Positions 23,235 through 35,200 of a stretch of 64,000 nucleotides of DNA are shown piece after piece. Source of the stretch: Undaria pinnatifida (Eukaryota > Sar > Phaeophyceae > Laminariales > Alariaceae); the NCBI GenBank assembly GCA_012845835.1, contig JABAKD010000002.1, forward strand, positions 16,508,129 through 16,572,128, in the 5' to 3' direction. The position numbers and the translations under genes are program-made. Each line of letters opens with the position of its first letter. Position 1 is the stretch's first letter. Below the pieces are notes generated by a model. That model worked only from the letters and a program-made list of their open reading frames with translations. It was not told the DNA's origin and searched no databases.

Positions 23235-26200
23235 GTCAGGCTAAACACGTTCTTTCACACATACATATCACAAAAAAAATCTGCTGTGCTTGTTGTGCGC
23301 GATGCAAGTTCGTGTGTAGTATAATGACACTGCTGTGGCGGTGCTCAAAGCAAAGGCCAAACCCGGCTGGCTGGCTGTGTGTGCATAGGTTGTGGTTCCC
23401 ACCCTCACTCGGCTTTCTCCCAACCTTCACTCTTCCTTTGATGCAATCATTCAATCCTTTCCTTCTTCGTCGTGGTTGCTGGTACTTCGTCCGATTGAAT
23501 CCAGGTCCCTCTGCGACGACGTCCAGAGCTACTTCGACATACCGGTCCCTCTCGATGGCGACATGGAGATTGATCTTGACGTTTTAAGCATCGAGTGCGA
23601 AGCGAATGGAGAGCTCCCCGACGAGCTGGACGAGATCATCGTGCAAGGCGGAACTCTTACCATCACCAGCACCCACAGCTCTGCTCAGTGAGTGGGTGGG
23701 GCATACAGTAACTACTGTAGTATGTGTTTTCTTCGCATTAAATAAACTGATATTTGCACCCATCTGCATGCAGCATAATAGCCAGCGTCCGCGCCGACGC
23801 CTCCTTTAGAAAGAGGCGAGCTCTGTGGCGACAAGCCACCTCGCAGACAGCAGTGGCACAAAGTGCAGATACAGCAAACGGGTGATTTTGTGATTTGGCC
23901 ATATCATGCAGTGCCAACCCCATTGAACACGAAGAGGGCAAAATACACGCAAGCCAGCACACCAGATTATTTGCAACAGAAAAATGAAAATAATAATGTA
24001 AGAAAAAGCACACAGCACAGACTAATAAAATAATAAAAGCATACCAGGTATAGGCTATAGTCTATATACGCACGATGATACGCGCGATCGGAGTATCACA
24101 TTACACAGCTTGCAAAGATGAACGTTTCGACAAAATCTTCGATCTCACACCTGGACGAGTGTATTTTTATTTTATAATAATATGCTTTCACATCTACTAT
24201 TAATACTACTACTATCTGTAGATTATAGACATACATACGTAGCATCATGTGAACATGGTTGTTGTTGCAGTGTTGTTGTTCTCACATTAACTTGCATAAT
24301 CAAGTCCGTGGTCACAGGACAGGCTCCAGTCACTCTGGAGTGGAGGAATACCCCAAGGAATATTACACAAACAAAACTAAAAGTGGAACGACACGCATAT
24401 ATATATCATACGTTGCTGACGCAATTTATGCTTCTGCCAGAAAAATATAAAAAATGAAATCGAGAGTCAGCCTACGAGGTGCTAGGTCCATACTAGTACA
24501 TATCATATTATTCGTCGCACTACTCGCGCCTGAAAAAACCGACTACACCGCTTGCCACCCAGAAGATACTAACAACACGGATATATTACACGTGATACCT
24601 AGATCACTACGCATACGCACGTCAGACTCAAGTCAATTTGGAAAAAACAAACGAAACGAAAAGAAGAGAAAAGAAAAGAACAGAAGAGAACAAAAGAGAA
24701 GACTAAGAAGCAAGGAAAGGAAAAAACCTAACACCATACTAGCAGACCCTAGGAACTGACTAAAGACGGCATTGGGCTTATAGAGGGTATCAAGTGCATC
24801 ATCAATGGCACTGGGGGGAGAACGCAACAAGGCGAAGAAGTCAGGGCGGCGTTATGCTAAGTTGAGACGGCCATTGGAAGGCCCACAAGCTTCAAGACGA
24901 TGATGTGGCCAGACCCAGACTCCAGTCTCTTGGGCAGGACGCCCCCCCTTCCCCTCTCCCCCCCCCCTAGCATTAGCGCGCGTTAAAATTTATGGGGTCT
25001 AGGAGGAGTATTTTATACACATGTACAACCAGGCTCTTCAAGTATACTTTGGAGTATACAAATAACCATGCATATCAAATGGCAACTCTACTATTCTTTG
25101 TAACGGGTGTTTACTTACATTACACAGCAACAACGAAGTAACCACCTACTACTACTACTGCACAAAAGGTAAGTGTAACCTACCGTGCCATCGGACAGCG
25201 GTGTGCTGGATGTGGATGTTGATGTGTGGAAGTAACAGTTATATTGCGAAGAATAGTAGTGTGTACACCGAGGAGGGAGGGCTTCAGGTAGGCGTGTTAC
25301 TGCAGCAGCTGTGTACGAGCAGCTGCTCTGCTGCTGTGTTGTTGTTTTGTTGCCTTTATTTAACGAGTTTTTTTCTAACCGTTTTCTCGGAATTCTATCA
25401 TACGTACGTGTGGTGGTGCCGTCGTGGTAACCCCTCTCTGCTCCTACTTCGTATGTACGTGTAAATGATACCGCACGGATCATCACTCGGGGAGGTCGCA
25501 GTCTCCTTTGAGGGTGGGTCTCCCCCACAACCCCCCACCCCCCCCCTCCCAGCTCCGTCTCTCAAGAAAGGGATGCGCGTTGTCAAAGGTCAAACGATCA
25601 AGGCAAACAACAAATGAGTACCCCTCCCCTATTAATAGCACACTCTTCCCCTGGGATAAGAAATAACCTCTGCGACACACTTCCTTGCCTACTGTGTCTT
25701 AAGCGACACGAAGGAAAAGCCGGTTAGCAACCACCGGTATCGTCCGTCGAGAAGCATAGACCTTGCCAGCTTGAATCATAAACACAATGCATGTGATTTC
25801 CTCGGCTAATTTGAGATGTGTATATAGTCTAAACTATATCCTCTGTCTCGCAACGCCAGTGATCGCATTATTTTGAATGCATCCACGAGTAGGGTAAGTG
25901 ATGAGGTCGGCCACTGAGTGCGTTGACGGTGACGTCGCTGATTTGAGCAGAAACAACGGGTCAAGCGTGAAGACAGTGCACACATAAACCTCAGCCGTGG
26001 AATCAGTAGTTAAACGGCTATGCTATGGTATAACAAAATCTCCTTTGCACTCGTTCCTTGAAAAAAAAAGCGAAGGATGTGATCAATCAAGATATCTCGC
26101 CTAATGCATATTATTCGTAGCTCATTCAATGTGTGCTGGTGTTGTAAGGCTTAAATTTTGGGTAGGTGATTGGGTAACAATTTCTCCCGGTGGTCAAATA

Positions 26201-29200
26201 GACTATTAACAGCACGCTCTAAATACCTTCAAAAATGGCGCCGTCGGCGGGGCTCCAATCTGCGCTTGAAATTCACGCAATCGGTTTCTAACCATTCCCT
26301 TGGCCACTCGAGCACGTCGAGTAATTTTCCGTTGTCCTCTCTCACAAACCCTTTCCGCGGTGTGATACTGATTTTTCAGGTTTGTCAATCTCCGCTTCAC
26401 CGTGGAGGACGGGGCTTCACTTGAATTCGACGTGGACACCGTCTTGTTCGGTCCCAACTCAGGGGTGAGCAGGGGGAAGGGGGTACTCGTGTCAAGCATG
26501 GCCGTAGTCGTATAACCATAGATCCCCGTATCCCTACAATGCCGGGGGACAGAGCACTTTGGGGTTTCCGAGACGGGGCAGGCATTGCTTTTCCCAAACA
26601 GGGGAGGGGGGGGGACAGGTTTTGGCGACCACACCCGATGTCAAGGCTAAGGAAGAGAGGGGCGCTTCAAGTAACAACGCCGCGTCAAACTATCGCATCT
26701 TATCTGATTTTGTTGGGCTCTGAGAATCTCCAGCTCATCACCCTGCGTTGCATTTGAAGGACAGTATGTCATGGTCTACCATTGCCGGCCGTTACTACCG
26801 CGGTACTGTACTGTAGTGGCATTCCTTGATATATGTAGACCTTACCCCCGAGTCCCGCACACTCCGTCGACTCTGTGGCTCGGCCGACATATGTTTGAGT
26901 GCGGTAGTCTCCGCCATGAATATCACATACGCTTTGTGGCTTAGCCTGTTTGTTCTGCCTGACGTGGCCGACCGGCGGTAGTGTATGTTGTGCCGGTTTA
27001 TCATAGTGCTTCGAAGTATACGATAAGACTTTGACAGGACTCTGAAGTCTGTGTGTATAAAATTCCAATGTCAATTGACTCATGTGGGGCGTTACCCTCT
27101 AACTTGATCACCCTGATAACTTGAACGTGAAACTAACGCTACGTACATGTAACCCCATCATACGATCATGTTTCGGTACCCGGCACCCTCATCCTGCCCA
27201 GTATACCCTCGTAATACGGTTTGCCTGCCCCTTCTTCCCAGTACGAAGAGAACGCGCAGGGCTACATGATCGATGTAAAAGAAGGTGGAAGTGTCACCTT
27301 CCTAGGCGATTTCGAAGGGACCGAGGTGCGGAACGTCAAGGCCATGTTCTACAACGCTGGAAGCATGGAGTGAGTCACACCACAACGTCCCATCAGAGTG
27401 GTTGGAGACTTTCATGTGATCACGAACTATTGTAGATTAATAACTTCTCGCCGTGTAGGCGGCGGCTTAATGCGGCAACAACAACACGGGTTTCCCAACC
27501 GCAACGTCGACACTCCCGCGCCTTCCTTCGCCGAGAATGCCTTCAGTAAAGCAAACGCGCGGCTTTCGATAGGATCGGTGTGTGCGTGTACTGTCTTGTC
27601 TTCATATTCAACCGTAATTGCTACCCAACGACATCAGTGCACCTGCTAGTAGTGTCCGTCCTGATTCTTCACCCTAGAGGTATGCCGGTACAGAACTTGT
27701 TGTCACAGACTGTGAAGTGCACGTTAACAGTACGGGCGTGCCAAGGCAGCACAGTTCGTCCACGGCTGGTGAGGGCGTCCAACACAGCCGGGAAAAGAGG
27801 TTGTGGATATATCTACACCCACTCGGTCAACAAGGGTATCGTTTTAACGCTGCCATGTTCGTCGCTGCACCCACTTTCTTGTGCAACACGTGTGACAGCT
27901 TCAAGGGCACCGCACTGTTCGAACAAAACGCCAACGTGTTCAACGCCAACAGCGGCGTTCTAAAGTGAGTAAATTGTTGCCGAAATCATAGGTACGATTG
28001 GATGCGTGCTACGATAGGACACGGTTTTGTAGCAAGTTTCGGCCGAACTGTTCCTGACGGGCGAGGCTCCTCAACTGAGGAGGTGAAAAGCTGATCTGCT
28101 CCATATCGTTGGAATATCAGTTATTTCGTATTGTCCTAGACTACAGAATTTATTTGTCGTTGTATGCCTAGATTATTGGACTGCTGTTCATCAGGCTGCA
28201 CTTGAGTTTTTCGCTCTTGGTCGGCTTTGGGGTTTAGAGAGTTCTTATTGTTGACACCTGACACTAACTCTGCGCATTGTCGGCCGGAACATTAAATAAT
28301 CGCGAAAATTTGAGAGAGCCTGAAGCGAGAAACGTCGTTGATTTTCTTCTCCAGTCCAGGTATGACCTCGACACCCGTAGTTGTAAGGGGCATTGCGTTC
28401 CATGCTTGGGGTGAACCCGTAGGGACACGGTTGAGATCCTGTGTGAAGACTCCATCGAGCTCCCCGAGGTTAAACCATGCGCTCACCACTTACTAACGGA
28501 TGCTCCGGGGAAATATTCATCAAGGGGACGTATTGGCATGTGAACTTCAAGATGCATTCGTATCTAACTGATGGGCAACCTAGCTTGCTCATTTTGCCAA
28601 AGGCTGCATCAAGCAAAATGTCCAAGGGCAGCTTCACCACAATATGGACCAGCTGCATTTTCAATAGTACGTTAAACCAGTCCGTCACACTTTGTGCGGT
28701 TTCGCCATGAGATTCTTTCACTGGGAAGGGGGGAGGGGGCGTTCGCTTCTGCTTCTCAAGCGAAGCATAGGCTGTAGCAGGGGTTACGGGCATACCCGGC
28801 TGTCTGGAGATCATGTCGAGATCACGTGCATCATAGAGCTGTCTCGCTAACAGCGGCTGTTTCCCCATCGCTCTGTTCATGTCTTCCTTCCTTCCTTCTG
28901 TAGGTTCCGCGACGAGACAACCTTCCAGGACAACTGGTACGTCGCCATCAACAACATCGACTCGGGATATATTAGGTAATATATTTGGTCATCTATAGAC
29001 TTTGGATAGTATGTGATATAGTATGTGATATGGTATGTGATATAGTATGTGATATAGTATGTGATATGGTATGTGATACATCATGTGGTATAATAGGGGT
29101 GTCACTTTTTTTTGCTTAAATGTTTCTGGCTGTCGGGTTTCCTCAAGTAACGACTACACCACCCATTATTGGAGTCCCATTCGTGGTTTACCATGTATTT

Positions 29201-32200
29201 GAATCCCAACAACAGTGTTTTTCGTACCGTGTGTTGGTTGCTTAATTGTTTCTCCGTCAAAGTCAGTTTGTGGGTGAGATTTGGAGCTGTTCCAGTGAGG
29301 AGACCCAGAAAAAAAATAGGTGCACCCATACCGTTTCGTGCGCCAGGCAGGTGGTGTGTGAGCACTCTGATCGGAACGTTGCGCTACTCGTAGGTGGTGG
29401 CACAGGCTTCTGTGTTGCTGTATACATTTTGAAAGCTAATGACTGTATGTCGGGACTCATTGAGCCAATATCGCTGGGATGTCATTGTTGGTTCGGGTTT
29501 TTCTTCGTTTTAGGTACCTACTCCGTGGTTTGCTCGTTGGGTCGCACTCCAATTTTCCTCAGAAATAAGTATTGGGTGGGGTATGGAGCTCCCCTGGTGT
29601 AGTGATGACCCTCAGGAGCAATTAGGCGAACCTCTGCCAAAGCATGTGTGCCACGCTATACGTGGGGTACAGGATACACTATTCTAGCGTTCAGTCCGGC
29701 ACACCATACTTGATGTATTCGGGAGTAGTATATTTATCAACTGGAATATGTTTAGGTGCTCACCTTACGTCAGACAAATTGGAAAATAGAAGGGTAGCCT
29801 CGTTTTCTGCGCGTTAATTCTCTTCCGTGCCCTTTTCCGAGCGCCAAACGCTTTTCGAGCGTCGAACGTCTTGAAATCACTATGCGTGTTGAGGCTCGTA
29901 ACCTGAAAGAAAGATTCGTGTCGAGGCCATGTCTTTGTGATAGGAGATGCAGAGGTGGCACCGAGTGCACTGTAATCTGCGCTCTCTACATATTGGCAGA
30001 GTGGTTATGGTTCACATTTAACACGTCTGCCCTGCGTTGTCCCTCATTGATGTCATGCTCGCCCTGTCGTGTGCAATTTCCCGCCACTGCTGCTACCGTT
30101 ACTAACTAGGTTCTCAGAGGGGGCAAACTTTGCGAGAAACAACAAGTTTTACGTTGGATCGGCCGCGTGCGCCATCCACAACGCCTCCTTGGAGGGAAAA
30201 GTCATGTGCGTCCGGACGCTCGTCCCTCTGGCTTGTCATCAGTACATGTGACTAAGTGGTCTAGTGGGCAGTGCGGTATAACCAACAACAGTATATACCG
30301 GGTATAGTTTAGAGTTCGTCGAATCTCGCCGGATTTCGCCGGCTTCTTAGCATTGATCTCCGAAGATCGCCCATCGCCACGAACTGCTATGGGAAATCAA
30401 GAAACTTCGATGCTTTTTCAACCCAGAAAAAACATGATCATGCTGGGCCTTGAACCTACGCACACCATACCCAGACGCGAACGGACGATGTACCCACCAA
30501 GCCATAGTCACGTGATTAAAATGCCTATATAGTGGGTAGTGCCGTATAGCCAACAGTATGCGTTGCGGGACGTATTGATTGAATCCCAAGGCGTACAGGA
30601 ATACCTCATGAAAAATAGAACCAATCCAGCAGGGTGGAGTTTCTTATCTGAGAGGGAGTGCGATCTACACTTGACTTCAGCATAATAACGGTTCCCGGAT
30701 TTCCTGTTTTCCTGTAAACTTCAGCCTGACTTTCTAAGCGTTCGCTTTCTTAGTAGAGGAGCTGCGCTGTACTTGATTGGCATTGCTCGAAGATCGGTTT
30801 CGATCGTTTCGATCGTTTCGATTGTTTGGACCACTCTTGAAGATTCGGTACAGGATTTTTCTCTACCAGGACCAGTGCGGCGGCCGTTCCAAGCAACCAT
30901 CACTCCGTAGACGACTACCCAATGCCCGCAATCATGCTGAATATACTGTTACTGGTTTGTCGTCACGTTGGCTACAGTAATTCTGATATGTGACCACGCT
31001 GGATATTGCTGCTACTGGTGTGTCTGTTGTTTCTCATGCATGGTGGACGTGGTACCCGATAAATCTCTTTCTGTTAATACTTATAATTCCGTCCTTGCAT
31101 GCCCCACCCCTCCCCCCCCCCCCCGGTTATATTTTTATGTGGCTTACAGCTTCCGTGGTGAGGCAACCTTCTCCGAGCACAGATGCGACGGCGTAGGGGC
31201 GATAAACTCCTACGGGACAGTCAAGTGAGCCTATACCTTGTCTCAATGCGACACGTGCGACCATAGGGGCACAGTACCTTTTTTAGGCCCAAATATTTTT
31301 ACCTGGCGGGGCTCCTAACCTATTCATTAAAGTACCCGACGTCGTCGTCCCACCAACAACATTTCGTCGTGTTTTTAGATGTTGTTCGTTATCCGAACTA
31401 TCATGAAGATTTCAAAGCTGAATATGAACTGCTCAGCTGGTCGAACTCACATATGACGTGTTCGAATTTGGCTATAGAAAGGTATTCGGGTTGCACTTTA
31501 ATTTTCCCATAATCAGCGTTCGGGTGAGGTACAGAGCTTCTCAAGGAAGTCATCGATACACCTCGGCAAACTACGGTGTAACTGTGCACCCCTCCGTTGC
31601 TTGCGTCTTTCTTTGCACCTGATGTGTACTGCTGTACTGCTGGTGTGTGTTTATATGAGTCTCCACATGTGTTATGCATCCATGCGCCCCTCACTACAGC
31701 GTGTTTCGTCGTAAACAGCCAACTCTTGCTGTAAGTTGGCTATGTCCCCCTTGCCCCATATATTCGTGTACTTCCTACCCCCCCCCCCCCCCCCCGCGCG
31801 CCGTGTTTACATGTCCACTCAATCTGAATCCACCCACCCCCGTGTTTACATGTGAATGGTCCATGGCCTGCTAATAGGTTCTATGAGAAGGCGTACTTCA
31901 TTGATAACGAGAGCCTGTACGGCAACGGCGGAGCCGTGCGGAACCGGATGGGATCCATGATGTAAGGGGGTGATAACCGGTAGCCATAATTGGTGGCCAT
32001 AATCGGTGGCCATAACCGGTGACCTTATCCGATGGCGATAACCGCTCGCATAATACGGCCCGGTTGGGTTGTGTCATTCTAATTTTATGCGTTTGTGCGA
32101 TACACTCGCAAATGGTGTATCGACCACTCAATCGGTAGAACTCATATATGACGTCTTCGAAACAGTTTTGCTAATAAATGGGATGGGGGCCTTTCCCAAG

Positions 32201-35200
32201 CCGGCAACACCGCGGCTGTGGCGGTGTACACTACATTTCTGCCGTGGGCCTGTTCTAGACGCCGTAAAATAGTCCACACATTGGACAGATCACGATCTAG
32301 GTCATATAGATATTGCATTAATAGATCCTTTGTCTGTCATCACGAGATGTTTGCGCAGGGTCTGCGTAATACGGATCCAACCGAGGGAACATGTGCTAGA
32401 TCGTATGGACTATCCGGCGTTTATCCGGCAACATGATATATATATGCCATGCCATGTAGATCATCATGCAGACCAGGGATCTGTCGGCCCTGAGAGACAC
32501 TACGTCAGAAAAACCGGACCCTTAGCTGACTGTTTATCTCCTCTCACTCTTCCTTCCCTCAATTTCAAGTCCAATTTCTGATTAAACACCATGTCTGAGA
32601 AACAGGATCCCCAGCTGACAGAGGTATATGCCTATTATTGTGATATCAAGTCCCTGAAGAACCTCTCCTCTCTTCTTCTCTCTTTAAGATTTGTTCTACT
32701 TCTGGTTCGTTACCATGTCTGAGAAAAATAATCCCCAGCTAACGGTATGATTTATGTCATATCTCTCATTCCTGCTCCTCTCCTCTCGTGCCCTCTCCTC
32801 TCGCTCATTCCTACTTTATCTCCAGCTTCAAGGCAGCCGTACAGTTTGTTGGCAACGCAGCGGACTCTTATGGTGGCGGCCTCGCGGTGGAAGGCGGCCA
32901 TGTCATGTGAGACCAAACAATGCCACGTTTTGAAAAGCGATGTCACCGTTAAGCAAGCCGTAAGCAAGCTTGGAACTGCAAGTGCTATTCAGAAGCGCAA
33001 GGTGCAAGTTTTGTTTTCCTCGTGAACGCTGTGGAATCCCAGCGCCCACATGCCACATCCTAATGCGCGGTAAACTTCGAAGAGTGCATGCAGGTGTGTG
33101 TCGATACCAAACGATTGTTCCGTGTCCTATATGTAACGTACACAATAATCCCGCCTCAGTGAGCGCGCATTTCCCGCATAGCTTCGGAATCAGGTCACCC
33201 GGCAGGCTACCAATGTTGCACCCGAAGTATGGTTGTTGCGAAGGATATTTGTTTGCTCCATCATGCCTGGCAGCGGGGCACGACTCCCAGTTTTGTTATG
33301 TGGAGCGTGCTTGGATAGGAGTAGGCACGTGTTGTTATAAGGCTATTTTATTTTCGAAACGGTGGGGCTCCTTAACCTATTACAGTAAAAACATCGGAGG
33401 AGGATTATTCTTGTTACTGCAATATTGTGCTTTGGTTTACCTACCTAGAGCAGTATGTAGATGGCGGGATTTTTCGTTGAGTTGCAGTTTCAGTTTCAGT
33501 TTCACATGTGCCGTTGCAGTTGCAGTTGCACTTTCATTATGAGACTATAGTATTATACATTTTGTCATCCGACAATATAGTGTAGATGCCGTTCGGATGT
33601 AAATCGAATATCCTTTCATAAAGCAGCAGTAGTGCCTATGAAGTTGAATGATCGAACCATGAAGCAGTGGTATCTTCCGCCAACCATTTGCCCATTTCCT
33701 TTCCCCACACCTCCTCATTTTATCTACTGTGTGTCCTCTCCCTATATGTGTTTTAGTGAGAGTTTCGTTGTTCTCAAAAACAATTTTAGGAGCCTCAGAA
33801 ACAGATGGGCGCACCTCTGCCGTACTATTAGTAGCATGTGGCATGTCCTCGAGTCTTCAACGTTCGGCCAAACAACTTATCGGCGACACCACACACTGCC
33901 CGGAGCGTGCGCGGGGAGGTGATAGTTGCCGCACCTCTCTGCAAAATATTCCACAGCCCTCTCTTCATGGCCTCACCTTCCCCCTTCAATATTTTGGATG
34001 TTTGATTTTGTGTGCCTTAGGTTCCAGAAGGCCGTGCTTTTCGACGGAAACGTGGCTTTAGAAACGGGGGGCGCCTTCAGCGTGACTTCCGGCAGTGTAT
34101 ACGACAGGTGAGCACACACTAACGCTGATACCGTGTGTAGGCAAAATGGCAGGTCGTCGCTGTTCCAGCTATCTGTGTTCCTCAGATTGTTTGTGGCGAA
34201 ACGTTGAGCCTTTTGGCAACGAGCTTCGGTATAAATGTTGAGTACGCTCCTCGTACTCTATTAGCTGTTGTAGTTTTTGTTGATTTTGTCGCTGTTTTTG
34301 TTTTTGTTGTTGTTGTTGGTGGTGGTATTGCTGCTGCTGTTGTTGTGATTTTGGTTGTTGATGATCTTACATTGACCCATCGCCACAATCTAGTTTGTGG
34401 CCGTAAATAAACGGCCCCACCAACTCTGGAGTGAAAGGGCACTTCTCAGGAGAAAAAAAATAAAACGCCGAAACAGGTACGTAGTACGTACCGGCCACCT
34501 CTCGTTCTGTTTTCGTCTCTACGCCATCCTTTCCGTAAAGTGTAGAGTTATTATGAAGGCTCGTTAACAGTTCACGACAATGGGTTGCTCACGTTCAAGA
34601 AGCTTTTGTGACGAGCCTCGGCATGAATGTTCGGTGCGCTCATACTGTTATTTGGTGTTGCTTTGGAAGATTAGACCAGTAGTTACCTGCAGATATGGGG
34701 AATTAATTACCTGATAATAGGTAGTAACACTGGAAGGTTTCCTTAGGAGTAGGAGGACGTATCTTATGAGTGAACAAGATTTTTGTTTTTTTTCATCCTC
34801 CGGTGGATGGGGAAAAATAAAGCTTTAGCTCACCACACTTCCACGTATTTTCATACGCGTCGTGTGTCGATTTAACTCAGTTGCTTTCGCAGCCCAACGC
34901 TAGCTGGCACACCCTTCGGGTCCCGTTGTAGGAGGGAACAAGAGGTGGGCGTTTGATAGCCCACCCCGTACAGTCTTCACCCGGCACGTTCGATCTGAAT
35001 GAAGCTACCCTTCTTTTGGATAATCAACGCAGGCATGTGAATAACCCCAACAGCCAACCGAATAGGCCGACCTGCACGGGGGTGGTAGTCTATCTCCCCG
35101 ACCCAATCGTATTGCACTGTGGTATACTGGCCATGCGTAATCCCTTTAGACATGCACCAACGATTGTGGAGGATTAAAAACTAAAGCATGGGATCCTTTT

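Noticed and set aside
33632-34061. Plus-strand frames just before exon 11
   Set aside because: They cross the exon 11 acceptor in the wrong frame; shadows of the real exon and intron sequence.
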